64,000 nt of DNA from Bolinopsis microptera (Eukaryota; Ctenophora; Tentaculata; Lobata; Bolinopsidae). The position numbers were made by a program, and so were the translations under genes. The stretch covers positions 1,663,886-1,727,885 of the forward strand of contig NC_087081.1 of assembly GCF_026151205.1 (NCBI RefSeq), read 5' to 3'. The notes under the pieces are model-generated. The model saw only the letters and a list, made by a program, of their open reading frames with translations. It made no database searches and was not told the origin of the DNA. Positions 11,641 to 21,149 of the stretch are shown here, one piece after another; position 1 is the stretch's first letter, and each line of letters begins with the position of its first letter.

Positions 11641-12236
11641 TTGAGGTTAGTGAGGTTAGTGAGGTTAGTGAGGTTAGCGAGGATAGTTAGGTTAGTGAGG
11701 ATAGTGAGGTTAGTGAGGTTAGTGAGGTTAGTGAGGTTAGTGAGGTTAGTGAGGTTAGTGAGATTAGTGAGGATAGTGAGGTTAGTAAGGTTAGTGAAGT
11801 TAGTGAGGTTAGTGAGGTTAGTGAGGTTAGTGAGGTTAGTAAGGTTAGTGACGTTAGTGAGGTTAGTGAGGTTAGTGAAGTTAGTGAGGTTAGTGAGGTT
11901 AGTGAAGTTAGTGAGGTTAGTGCGGTTAGTTAGGTTAGTGAGTTTAGTGAGGTTAGTGAGGTTAGTGAGGTTAGTGAGGATAGTGAGGTTAGTAAAGTTA
12001 GTGAGGTTAGTAAGATTAGTGAGGTTAGTAAGGTTAGTAAGGTTAGTGACGTTAGTGAGGTTAGTGAGGTTAGTGAAGTTAGTGAGGTTAGTGAGGTTAG
12101 TGAGGTTAGTGAGGTTAATGAGGATTGTTAAGTTAGTGAGGATAGTGAGGTTAGTGAGGTTAGTGAGGTTAGTGAGGTTAGTGAGGTTAGTGAGGTTAGT
12201 GAGGTTAGTGAAATTAGTGAGGTTAGTGAGGTTAAA
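11641..12236 (+). repeat. GTTAGTGAG nine-base satellite, about 66 copies
   Basis: Near-perfect 9-bp tandem repeats with scattered single-base variants (aag, gaa, gac, gat). Because the period is divisible by three, both strands are open (V-R-L on plus, L-T-N on minus), which is a composition artefact, not a gene. The array replaces the roughly 290-base interval that other 1.4-kb units have between 'aatgttcaattc' and 'attcacaacaattcacc', so it expanded inside one unit. Confidence 0.95.
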
Positions 12237-13224
12237 TAATATGATATTCACAACAATTCACCATCACAGGTGTTGACGTAGACTCATTATATCTTAAAAA
12301 GATAAAAGCGGACGAGATATGTCGGAGCTTATTAGCAACTCTCGTCATGAACCGGATCAGATTCTTCTCGACGACAGCAAGTGTACTAACACGGACCTTA
12401 GGTCCGTCGGACCTATTAAGTGTAACTTGATGGTAAGACACATAATATTTTGATCGCATGATTGTGCTTTTCATTTTACTTAGCGATTAGCCTTGTTTCA
12501 CTGACAATACAATGTTGGAGAATTTTTTTGCTATTTCTGAGTTTGTTCACAATCATTCTCAAATACCCAAGATAAGAATTGATCCTTTAAAGTATCTTTA
12601 TCTTAGCTAATCTGTGATTTTGAATTTACACTAGCCTTTCTGAGGGAAAGACAAAAGTTCCTACTTTAATATCTCAGAACAATCCAGGGTATAGTTTAAT
12701 GTCACACTTAACATGGACATTTACAGGTGTATTGTTAAAGTTGGACCTAATGTATCTTGCAGACACAGCCCAAAACGCGGTTCCTTCGTCCACACAAGGT
12801 AAGAGAAAACAGCAGGCCAGGTAATGTCACCTTAAAACATGATTATTCAAATATTGTAAACCAAGAAGGAGCTGTTCTTTTCTCCATGCAAGGTAAAACA
12901 AAGAAACCCACGTTCATCAGGCCAGGTAAACAACCCTAAAACATGAATATTCAAATGCTAACCAACGGGCGCTTTCTCAAATTAAACTGCTCATTCAACT
13001 ACTTCAAATCTTTGAGCACAGTGATTATAGGATGACATTTGGGTGAAAACAGGATTGAAATCAGCATAAAATAGTGTTTAAGTTATTATATAATCAATTA
13101 ACTTTGTAACACTGGTAATTAACTTTATGACACTAGTGATTAACTTTGTGACACTGCAGGTAATTAATGATGAAATAGTTGTTTGTTGTACCTACTGGAG
13201 CGAAGTTTTACATTGATAATTTCA

Positions 13225-13400
13225 GGGCGATTATAGTTGAGCAACAATCAGAACATAACTACTGTGAAAAGACTGCATTCCAAAATGCAATAAGCTAATG
13301 AGGCACTTCATGATGAGATAGCGAAACTAAAGGACATTTAAAGTTATATGTCTGAGCAGCGATGGACCGGACAATTTCAAGACAATTTTTAGGCCCTTCG
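13225..13400 (+). pseudogene. Last exon-like segment of the array
   Basis: Follows a 'gataatttcag' acceptor. One frame reads a short helical, charged peptide (ANEALHDEIAKLKDI), then TAA, then SYMSEQRWTGQFQDNF and a second stop. It is homologous in position to the NDELARLN exon of earlier units but has no donor afterwards, and is followed by AT-rich sequence with a poly(A) signal. It therefore looks like a former terminal exon. The gene is not recognised. Confidence 0.35.
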
Positions 13401-13662
13401 AACTGCAAAATGTTTTGAAGCAACATTTTAGATTAAATATTAAATTAAGGAACATTGAATTAGTGATAATTTCATTAGGATCATATATTTTGTATTTGAA
13501 TTTGGTGAAACTTAATTAAACTAATTACAACACTACAATTCTATTACATTTATTGAGAATTATGTAATGTAACGTGATGGGAATAATTTAGGCGGGCATA
13601 TCCTGTCCAAACCCAGGATGCACAAAATGAAGAATTTGTTTTAACTTTGTATGAAAAGCATC

Positions 13663-13668
13663 AATAAA
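13663..13668 (+). terminator. Possible polyadenylation signal
   Basis: AATAAA on the plus strand, about 270 bases after the last exon-like segment of the array, in an AT-rich context. It is a candidate 3' end of the former gene; a single hexamer in AT-rich DNA is weak evidence. Confidence 0.3.
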
Positions 13669-14228
13669 AAATATAATCTTTAAACTAAATTAATTTTATG
13701 TTTTTGGGTTTGCAATTTCGTTCAATACGTAAATCTGTGAATAATTTCTTTTTATTTCATTTTATTTTTGAGGGCATATTTTCTTAACATACAACATGTT
13801 CTACACTTTATAAGTCTATAGTCTACTGTCTGCAAGTGTTTGTTTCCTGCGAGAGTAAATTTATTTCTTGGCCTGTCTCCAAATAATGTGTGTTTTATTT
13901 ATTGCATGGAATTCCATTAATGGTTGTAATAAAGTCATATTAAAAGAAGGAAATCACTCAAAAGATGAATCTGTGGTCAGTGCTGAAACTTATGAAAATT
14001 AACCGGTCAAGCACTTCATCTTCTCAAATCGGCTGAAAATAAAAGCTTAATGAAAACTTAATAATAATAAACAAAATTCACAAAAGCAAAGTTAATAAGT
14101 TATAAGTGTTTTTTGACCCGAATCTTTTGTAACGGTCATCTTAATAAGCGGAGTACCAAACAATAATACACCCAAATAATAGTACAACAGATTATTGATA
14201 CATAACAATTAACACGCTTCTCTGCTAA

Positions 14229-14556
14229 ACTTTGGTAACTATTAGTGTAACTATGGTAACTAGTAGTGTACCATAGTTACATTATTAGTTACCATAGTTA
14301 AACTACTAGTTACCATAGTTACACTACTAGTTACCGTAGTAACACTACTAGTTACCATAGTTACACTACTAGTTACCATAGTTACACTACTAGTTACCAT
14401 AGTTATACTACTAGTTACTTAATCGGTAACTAGTAGTGTAACTACAATAACTTTGGTGACTAGTAGTGTAACTATGGTAACTAGTAGTATAACTACGGTA
14501 ACTTGTAGTGTAACTATGGTAACTAGTAGTGTAACTATGGTAACTAGTAGTGTAAC
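14229..14556. repeat. 21-bp satellite arranged as a palindrome
   Basis: Units of 'tagttaccatagttacactac' type run in one orientation from about 14270 to 14420. They then run in the inverted orientation ('gtaactatggtaactagtag' type) from about 14428 to 14556, with a short inverted part at the start. The two blocks could form a long hairpin. Short GGTAAC/CCATGG-type motifs related in style recur at 61.3-62.3 kb and 63.9 kb. Confidence 0.85.
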
Positions 14557-14565
14557 ACTAATTTT

Positions 14566-14727
14566 AGTTCGCAAATGAAGTTGAAACCTCGCCATTTTTA
14601 GCAGGGTTGTAAAAAATAATAGGAATTGGCTATGGCATTCTAAGAATTTTGATTAAGGCTTTAAACTTTCTATAATTAACGTCAGAAGTGAGGTAAAATA
14701 TACGTTAGAATAATTTTGTAATTTCTT
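14566..14727 (+). repeat. Dispersed repeat, copy 1 (filled)
   Basis: Matches 19302-19460 over its whole length: 'gcaaatg(a/g)agttgaaacctcgcc', 'agcagggttgta', 'cgtc(a/g)gaagtgaggtaaaata'. In this copy the sequence is interrupted just before 'gtttactgcg' by the fold-back element that follows, whereas the 19.4-kb copy runs on without it. Confidence 0.8.
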
Positions 14728-14730
14728 TAA

Positions 14731-15508
14731 GGGGGCCGGGGGGGGGTCTTCATCAAAATTCTCTCGAAATTGATTTTATAGTTGTTTCTGATAGAGCCTC
14801 TATCAGAAACAACTATAAAATCAATTCATAGAGGGGAGTGATATCTATCAGCTGCTTTTGGTCCCATGGAAAAATATTGTTCCTAGCCAAAATTATCGCC
14901 AGTCAAAGGTTAGCGCTTATGTGTAATACTAATTGTATTGCGCGAGCGATTTTCAATCGCGCGCCCTGAAAATCGAGTCTAAAAATCTATCTTCTCCTAC
15001 ATTTTTTGAGCAATCACCCTTTCAGGATATGTTTTATGGATCATTTAGAAGATATCTGTCGAGCCGAATTTTGAGATAGGCCTTAGAAGATTTTTTATTC
15101 AATTTTGAAAATCTTGGACTTGGAAAAATCGTTAAAAAATGAGGTCCAAGATTTTCAAAATTGAATAAAAAATCTTCTAAGGCCTATCTCAAAATTCGGC
15201 TCGACAGATATCTTCTAAATGATCCCTAGAACATATCCTGAAAGTTTCAGGGTGATTGCTCAAAAAATGTAGGAGAAGATAGATTTGTAGACTCGATTTT
15301 CAGGGCGAGCGATTGAAAATCGCTCGCGCAATACAATTACACATGAGCGCTGACCTTTGACTGGCGATAATTTTGGCTAGGAACAATATAAATATTTTTC
15401 CATGGGACGAAAAAGCAGCTGATAGATATCACTCCCCTCTATCAGAAACAACTATAAAATCAATTTCGAGAGAATTTTGATGAAGACCCCCCCCCCCCCC
15501 CGGCCCCC
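14731..15508. mobile_element. Fold-back MITE with about 385-bp arms and TTAA target duplication
   Basis: Two arms (about 14731-15118 and 15145-15508) are near-perfect reverse complements around a 26-base loop. The outermost bases are GGGGGCCGGGGG and its complement. TTAA lies directly outside both ends (14727-14730 and 15509-15512), the target preference of piggyBac-type elements. The left arm carries an extra short inverted segment near 14785-14830, so the arms differ by a small local rearrangement. There is no ORF, so it would need a transposase from elsewhere. The paralogous empty site at about 19460 supports it being an insertion. Confidence 0.85.
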
Positions 15509-15512
15509 TTAA

Positions 15513-15887
15513 GTTTACTGCGCCGTTGCAAATAAGTTAATAGCATTATTAAGACTTTAAGAGATTGCGAGCAAGAAAAAATTAGCAACAAGCGTTGTCG
15601 AGTTATGCTTTATAAGTTTACTAAAAAAAAACCGTGGTCACAGGAAAGAAGCTAATAATATGTTTAATAAGTTTAAATCACGTCAAAAAATATCCTACAC
15701 AACCGGAGATACAGCCAATTAAAATAGTAAAATGTTGCTCGCACTAAACACAGCGTAATTACCACAAAACAGATAAAAATGACTCTAAAACAATAATTGC
15801 ACGTGCACGTGCGTGTAACAATCCTCTTTAGCATGGTTACTGTGCAACTTTTGCTTTTTACTTAATTTGCACGTGGGCGGTCGTACA
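15513..15887. other. Continuation of dispersed repeat, no gene
   Basis: Begins with 'gtttactgcgc(c/t)gttgc', as in the 19.47-kb copy. It then contains AT-rich DNA with a 'gcacgtgcacgtgcgtg' alternating tract. No coding potential is seen. Confidence 0.5.
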
Positions 15888-15889
15888 TA

Positions 15890-16658
15890 CAGGGTGGGCC
15901 AAAAGTCAGTGTGCAAACGTTGGGGTCTTATACCTCCGCCGTGTTTTATATTTGAGGGTTGTTGCTTTGCAGATGGTTTACTGTACCTACTGGTTCGAGG
16001 ATTCCGTCACCAAAATTTGAAAATTCGAATATTTTAGACCACGCCCATTCAATATTAAAACACTTATATTGTTCTCCCCGAACATGCTAGATGTCTAATT
16101 TTTTCAGAGACGGTAGATTATTAAATGTTGCCTCTGATCTGAAAAAATGACATGAAACGGATTAGAAATGACGAAGTTATCAAGCATTTTCTGTATCTCG
16201 TTAACAAAATTGACTGGGTGATTATGTGACACCCTGACATGACACCTTAATTGGGCAGCCTTAACGATTCCCATAATGTTTAATGGGTTGGTTAACGGGG
16301 TCACCTAATCACATGATCAGGTAAGCCAATCACCTGATCATACGTAATGAATAACCTCGTTAAGGTTCATATCTCGGTCATCTGAGAAGCTAGAACTCTC
16401 ATTTTTCCAGGGCAAACGTAATTTAAATGGCCAAACACAATTCAATAAAATTTGGCTCGATCCGACTATCCAAACTATCAAATAAATGCGAAAATGAACC
16501 TTCTTTTGAAAAAAAATGAACACAAATATGTTTCGATTTGACAAAATTCTCGAACCAGTGGTGGTAGTAAGTCATACCAGAACAAATTATTTCACTTGGG
16601 CACTCAGTGACTGAGCTATTAAGGCCAACGTTTGCACACTGACTTTTGGCCCACCCTG
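15890..16658. mobile_element. Mariner-like MITE, 769 bp, 34-bp perfect TIRs
   Basis: The left end CAGGGTGGGCCAAAAGTCAG... (through 15923) is repeated as an exact reverse complement at 16625-16658, and TA flanks both ends (15888-15889, 16659-16660). CAGGGTG...CAAAAGT termini with a TA duplication are characteristic of Tc1/mariner elements. The interior has only short minus-strand frames (about 66-68 codons) without a DD(E/D) signature, so it is non-autonomous. Confidence 0.88.
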
Positions 16659-16689
16659 TACATTTTTATACAAAAATAATTCTTTGAAT

Positions 16690-16805
16690 TAGTTTTGGAA
16701 CACAACAAGAAAATTGAAAATAATCTTGTGCGAGGGTGGGGACCCAAATGTCGTTTCTTACTCAAATAAACTTACCAAAATAAACTAAGGAGGCTCGATC
16801 TCATC
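16690..16805 (+). repeat. Left part of LINE target, interrupted copy
   Basis: Matches 18268-18365: 'ggaacacaacaaga(a/t)aattg', 'cttgtgcgagggt', 'gacccaaatgtcgtttct', 'ctcatcag'. The match stops at the LINE 5' junction and resumes after the LINE at about 17955. Confidence 0.8.
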
Positions 16806-17928
16806 AGAGGGTGTCAAGAGTCGGAAACTGCCAGCTGTTCTGACATTTATAGACTTTAAGAAGGCTTTCGACAGTGTACATCGTGGGAAAATGCTAAAGA
16901 TTCTAGAAGCGTACGGCATTCCAGTCAAAATCGTGCAGCTTATACGGCTCATGTACGAGAAGACAATGGCCAAAGTCCTAACTCCAGACGGAGAAACTGA
17001 ATTGTTCGAGATACTTGCAGGTGTGTTACAGGGTGATAACTTAGCACCTTACCTCTTTGCAATAGTCATCGACTACTGTATGAGGCAAGCCATAGGCGAT
17101 GATGCGGAGCGACTTGGACTCACCCTCGAACGTAGAAAAAGCAGAAGAGTGGGGCCCAAGATCATCACCGATGTGGACTTTGCAGATGATATAGCACTTA
17201 ATATATCTGAGGACATGGACAAGGCTAACGAATTCCTGCTCGGAGTAGAATCGGCGGCAGCAAGCGTGGGACTACACATAAACGAAGGCAAGACCAAGGT
17301 CATGACACTGAATATGGAGGATCGATCTAGCGACCTACAAAGTCGATCCGGGGAAGCCATAGAAAATGTAGATGATTTCATCTACATAGGCTCCTGGATT
17401 GAGAGCACAGATAGGGAGATAAGGGTCAGAAAGGGAAAAGCTTGGGGTGCCCTACATAGACTGAAGGATATCTGGAAATCCAAACTCTCAAAGAGCCTCA
17501 AGATTAGATTGTTCATAGCGGCTTGTGAATCAGCACTGCTCTACGGATCAGAAACCTGGACACTGACAAAGGCTCACGAGAAAAGTTTGGACGGGACATA
17601 CACAAAGATGTTGCGTATGGTGCTGGGTATCTCATGGAAGGACAAGGTCAGCAATATAACATTGTATGGTAGCCTCCCAAGGCTGTCAAACAAGTTACGA
17701 AGCAGGAGATTAAAAATGACGGGACACTGCATCCGACATCCTGAGCTACTTGCCAGTGATTTAGTCTTATGGGAACCTACGCACGGTAGAGCACAGCAAG
17801 GCCGACCAAGACAAAGCTACTTGTCTATGTTACTGAAGGAAGTTGGGACAAACTCTAAAGAGGAACTGCGAACCCTGATGCGGGACAGGGATATATGGAA
17901 GGGGTTTTCTGTCGTAGATCGGACTTAG
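16789..17928 (+). CDS. RTE-like LINE reverse transcriptase, 5'-truncated
   Basis: The in-frame coding sequence starts at the insertion junction (about 16807) rather than at the first ATG (16891). The upstream codons read LPAVLTFIDFKKAFDSVHRG, the conserved RT block with the first catalytic Asp. Later blocks are GVLQGDNLAPYLF, then DVDFADDIALN (the catalytic ADD pair), then VGLHINEGKTKVM. After these come the thumb/C-terminal blocks YGSETWTLT and GHCIRHPELLASDLVLWEP, which I associate with RTE-type LINEs of invertebrates. The endonuclease is absent, so this is a dead-on-arrival copy, but the remaining frame is intact to TAG at 17926. It ends close to a trinucleotide tail. Confidence 0.85.
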   Translation, partial: GGSISSEGVKSRKLPAVLTFIDFKKAFDSVHRGKMLKILEAYGIPVKIVQLIRLMYEKTMAKVLTPDGETELFEILAGVLQGDNLAPYLFAIVIDYCMRQAIGDDAERLGLTLERRKSRRVGPKIITDVDFADDIALNISEDMDKANEFLLGVESAAASVGLHINEGKTKVMTLNMEDRSSDLQSRSGEAIENVDDFIYIGSWIESTDREIRVRKGKAWGALHRLKDIWKSKLSKSLKIRLFIAACESALLYGSETWTLTKAHEKSLDGTYTKMLRMVLGISWKDKVSNITLYGSLPRLSNKLRSRRLKMTGHCIRHPELLASDLVLWEPTHGRAQQGRPRQSYLSMLLKEVGTNSKEELRTLMRDRDIWKGFSVVDRT

Positions 17929-17934
17929 CTCCGA

Positions 17935-17957
17935 CATAGTAGTAGTAGTAGTAGTAG
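17935..17957 (+). repeat. TAG trinucleotide tail of the RTE-like LINE
   Basis: About seven TAG/AGT triplets directly after the RT frame. Short simple-repeat tails instead of poly(A) are usual for RTE elements. The last triplet merges with the target 'tagccgcacctcc'. Confidence 0.8.
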
Positions 17958-18075
17958 CCGCACCTCCTTACTCGGTTTCTGAACTGGAATTTTATGGGCT
18001 TCCAGACGGCCAGACCAAGTATTACCATCCCATCCTTCTAGAGTTAATCACAAGTAGCACCCACCTTGAAAATCT
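17955..18075 (+). repeat. Right part of LINE target, interrupted copy
   Basis: Matches 18366-18490: 'tagccgcacctccttactcgg', 'gcttccagacggccaga', 'caagtagcacc(c/t)accttga'. Together with 16690-16805 it reconstructs the empty site. Confidence 0.8.
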
Positions 18076-18264
18076 TTGACAACCAGACACACCCTATTGG
18101 CAAACAAACTTTGGATATAATCTTACATGCTCCCGAAGGAATCCCTGGTTTATGCTTTTATGGTCTTTCTCATCGTCACCAGTACTTTCACTAGAAGACT
18201 AGAGTCACCAGCGCTTCTATTTTAGTCATCAGCCCAATCACTGAAGTGTACAGAACTATAAGTA

Positions 18265-18490
18265 CAGTTGTGGAACACAACAAGATAATTGAAAATAATC
18301 TTGTGCGAGGGTAGGGACCCAAATGTCGTTTCTAACCCAAATAAACTTTAAAGAGGCTTCTCATCAGTAGCCGCACCTCCTTACTCGGTTTCTGAACTGG
18401 AATTCTATTGGCTTCCAGACGGCCAGACTGAGTATTACCATCGGCCATCCCATCCTTCTAAAGTTCATCACAAGTAGCACCTACCTTGAA
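18265..18490 (+). repeat. Empty-site paralogue of the LINE target
   Basis: Contains both flanks of the RTE-like insertion joined as 'cttctcatcag|tagccgcacc', without the LINE. This local duplicate shows the pre-insertion state. Confidence 0.8.
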
Positions 18491-19300
18491 GATATAATTT
18501 AAATTTAGAAAACAATCCCGGTTCGGTCACGGTGAAAATTCGGCATTTTGTTGTATTTCTAAAACACTCTCTACGATTAAGTTGAGCAAGGCACTGTGAT
18601 GCAAAGCAAATTCGAGATCCATCTAATTTATTTCTGCCTCAGATGATTGTGCGGATATCACAGACTTTATAGTTGGGGTGGGGGAGGGGATGGTTTAATT
18701 AGCTCTAGTCGGATTAGATACTGTCCTGCTGTCAAGGAAACTGATTCTTGAAATCGTGCCATACCTTAGTTAATTAAGTGTCCTTGCGTTAAGTAACCCT
18801 TTTGTGTTTTCCTTGTTAACTGCACTGGTCGGTTCCTATAATTCTGTTAGTACAATAAATGTGCATCTTCAATTATATCGATATTTAGTAGGTTAGTAGC
18901 TGCGCCGTTATTTTTGCAAATCACACTGTTGGGACAGATCACTAATAACACTCTAGATTTACTATGTTTAGGAAAACATCCCGTGTTGTGCCCTCTATCA
19001 CTATGGCCTTGCTAGCTCGATGTTTTAAAATGAAAATATTTATAAAGCTTTTCCAAGCCTATTTAAAAAAGTCAGAATCCAAATATTTATTGTTAATATT
19101 GAATTCAGAACGACCAAAAGCTTGAAACCTCCCTTGCGTTTCTACCCCAAACTGAGGAGTTTATCCAAACTGACCAATTGTGTCCTATAATCTATATTAT
19201 ATTTTAAACTTGACGAAATTTCCCCGGCAACGGGGACATAGAAGAAAAAACACCGAAAATCGACCTCAAAATGACCCTCTGGTGATGCCAAACCCAGCTC
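18491..19300. other. No gene seen
   Basis: Intergenic-looking sequence with stops in all frames and no recognised repeat. Confidence 0.4.
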
Positions 19301-19301
19301 G

Positions 19302-19475
19302 CAAATGGAGTTGAAACCTCGCCATTTTTAGCAGGGTTGTAGAAAAATGATAGGAATAGGCTATAGCATTCTTAGAATTTTGATTTAGGCTTTAGATTTT
19401 TTATAATTAACGTCGGAAGTGAGGTAAAATAACCGTTAGAATAATGTCGTTATTTTAGCAAAGGTTTACTGCGCT
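19302..19475 (+). repeat. Dispersed repeat, copy 2 (empty site)
   Basis: Paralogue of 14566-14727 plus 15511-15530 without the fold-back element. At the insertion point it reads 'ttttagcaaaggtttactgcgctg'. Confidence 0.8.
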
Positions 19476-19532
19476 GTTGCGTAGCAACGTTAAAATGCAC
19501 GTGCGCGAGCAAAAACATCTTAACTACGCGCG

Positions 19533-19795
19533 TTGTTATGCTGTATGCTACGTCATAATTTCAAAACTAGCTCACATTTACGCTCACGCTATGACTTATA
19601 TTCATAACTTTGGTTGTGATTGGTATTTTTTGATGCGGTAAAAAGTATCGTTTTGGGAATCCGAATACTAACAACGCTGTCGCCATTGTTAGATAAATTC
19701 CATTATGTCTACAGTATAACAGAGCTATATGATGAAGAGAAATTAAAACATAACTGATTTTTAAAATTTTCTCGAACAAAGCTTCCGACTAGCGG
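19533..19795 (+). repeat. Flanking direct repeat, left copy
   Basis: Matches 21577-21788 ('gctgtatgctacgtca', 'tttgatgcggtaaaaagtat', 'gctatatgatgaagagaaat', 'gaacaaagctt(c/t)cgactagcg'). The right copy lacks about 70 internal bases. The two copies bracket the helicase fragment and the small ORF, so the whole may be one element or a duplicated border. Confidence 0.8.
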
Positions 19796-19800
19796 GTTTC

Positions 19801-20110
19801 TTCATGTGTAACATCAACAGAGGAACAAGCCTTTCAGATCTCCTATGCAATACGCATATTATCATCATAGATGAAGTTACGATGCTAAACAAAATGGTCA
19901 TTGAGGCAGTCGATCGTACTCTCCAGGACATAAGGAAAGTGTGCAAACCATTCGGTGGGATACCTGTGGTAATGTCGGGGGACTTCAAACAGTGCCTCCC
20001 AATAGTTCCGGGTCAAGGTAGAAACGGTATTTCCTCATCCATACTGAAGAGATCCCATCTAAGGATATCTTGGTGCTGTCAAGTCGGGACAATATTGCAA
20101 AGAATCCCGT
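19801..20110 (+). pseudogene. Pif1/Helitron-type helicase fragment
   Basis: About 100 residues of a superfamily 1 helicase. Walker B/motif II is seen as IIIIDEVTM, followed by EAVDRTLQDI, the usual PFGG block and motif III as MSGDFKQCLPIVP. This block order is characteristic of Pif1 helicases and the helicase domain of Helitron RepHel proteins. Walker A and everything after about 'SSILKRSHLR' are missing, and the frame beyond that point has no helicase similarity. Upstream the frame is closed within the flanking repeat. It is a captured or truncated piece and cannot act as an enzyme. Confidence 0.8.
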
Positions 20111-20179
20111 GTTCAAGGATTGTCTTCATAACTAGCTATTACTTATTTTCATAGCAATCAATTTTCATATAATAATTTC

Positions 20180-20345
20180 ATATAATGATAATAATTTTGA
20201 ATTAACGTTTTGTCAACCTACGTAAATATCCATTTATTAACCTATTTGATTTAGGATCTACGCTCAACTTCCCAAGTGTTGAGTCATTTGATTTTGATAA
20301 AATATTTCATTTTCCCCATACTATTCAGCAAAAATGTCCTTTTTT
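20180..20345 (+). repeat. Upstream region duplicated at 21150-21320
   Basis: Shares 'ccatttatt', 'atctac(g/a)ctcaac(t/g)tcccaag', 'tgttgagtcatttgat' and 'cattcagca(a/c)aa' in the same order with 21150-21320. The duplicate includes the region just before the small gene's ATG but not its coding part. Confidence 0.7.
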
Positions 20346-20414
20346 CGATCAGAGAATAACATGTCGATGACAGTGAAAGTGATAGATGGAAAGGCGTGTA
20401 TGTCCTATTTTATT
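20334..20414 (+). CDS. Small exon-like ORF, unknown
   Basis: An ATG opens 27 codons (MSFFRSENNMSMTVKVIDGK...) up to a consensus donor gtaagt at 20416. The joining phase does not connect it cleanly with the following 72-residue ORF through any acceptor I can see, so the two may be unrelated or the partner exon lies elsewhere. Confidence 0.25.
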
Positions 20415-20517
20415 GGTAAGTTTTTGTATCATAAATGATTTCATAAACTTTGTGATTGAACTTTATATAGATATAATATAGATATCTATATTTAAGACTA
20501 TTTACTAATTTAAGACA

Positions 20518-20736
20518 ATGAGTAAACGACATCTACAACATTCAGATGGAGAGGAGAAATTATACTTCCCAAAGGATGGTGAGACTGTACAACAGTCATT
20601 GGTAATAGTCTCCACCATCCTTGAGACTTTAGAAAATTACGACGATTTCAAAAAAGACAACGAAGATTTTATCAAGATTTATCTTAATGAACCTGATTTT
20701 AGCGGGAAGGGTAAAAGAAGGAGTAAGCGGAAGTGA
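20518..20736 (+). CDS. Small basic-tailed protein, 72 aa, unknown
   Basis: An intact frame from ATG to TGA. The centre is acidic and helical (QSLVIVSTILETLENYDDF). The C-terminus is strongly basic (GKGKRRSKRK), resembling a nuclear-localisation or nucleic-acid-binding tail. There is an AG at 20514, four bases before the ATG, so it could be a terminal exon. It lies between the two flanking direct repeats, next to the helicase fragment, so it may be element cargo. No family is recognised. Confidence 0.4.
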   Translation: MSKRHLQHSDGEEKLYFPKDGETVQQSLVIVSTILETLENYDDFKKDNEDFIKIYLNEPDFSGKGKRRSKRK

Positions 20737-20802
20737 TTTTATTTATTATTTATGATTTTATTTCATTATGTCAGAGATTTTATTTTATTATGTCATTCTG
20801 TT

Positions 20803-20902
20803 CTTTATCTTTTATCTTTTATCTTTTATCTTTTATCTTTTATCTTTTATCTTTTATCTTTTATCTTTTATCTTTTATCTTTTATCTTTTATCTTTTATC
20901 TT
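20803..20902 (+). repeat. TTTTATC heptamer microsatellite
   Basis: About 14 copies of the 7-mer. It creates overlapping LSFIFYL-type frames that are not genes. Confidence 0.95.
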
Positions 20903-21149
20903 CTGTCATTGTATATTTCGTGTAATGATTATATTTTGATTGCGTTTCATTTTTTTATGTGATTTGATTTATTTATTTACAATTTACATTTATATTTTGT
21001 TCGTAACCCTATTTACAGAACTTGCATCATACTATCATACATCCATATCTCTCTCTATGATCAGAAAGGTCCGTCACATTTCATTTAATCCAACCGGTAC
21101 AGTGACTTCTTCCTATCTATTTATAGATATTAATCAATTGTTATATAAT

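Larger units (their letters stand above)
3620..13400 (+). repeat. Tandem array of about six decayed exon blocks, unit about 1.4 kb
   Basis: The landmark 'aaggtaagac' recurs at about 4371, 6911, 8315, 9719 (gtagg variant), 11064 and 12797, giving units of about 1.35-1.40 kb where not interrupted. Each full unit carries, in order: an exon-like piece ending at 'aag|gtaaga' (peptide containing RHRKKELFLRPYK); a piece between 'tttcag' and 'gtaagttac' (peptide YNDELARLNHQYQ, then stop); a piece ending '|gtaagttaac'; and a piece between 'caccatcacag' and 'gtaagttga' (peptide RHEADQILLDDSKC). Splice-like borders are kept in nearly all units, while frames contain stops. An older, more diverged block precedes the array at 3620-4370. 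The array is disrupted by a LINE at 5.05-6.91 kb and a satellite at 11.64 kb. The parent protein is not recognised; the peptides suggest a charged, helical protein. Confidence 0.75.

Noticed and set aside
11637-12276. Two overlapping ORFs of about 200 codons (LTN and VRL repeats)
   Set aside because: Pure consequence of a 9-base satellite; both strands are open for the same reason.
14229-14556. CRISPR-like repeat array
   Set aside because: Units are contiguous without unique spacers and reverse orientation mid-array; the sequence is eukaryotic.
20733-20962. Hydrophobic ORFs of LSFIFYL repeats
   Set aside because: Produced by the TTTTATC microsatellite in several frames.
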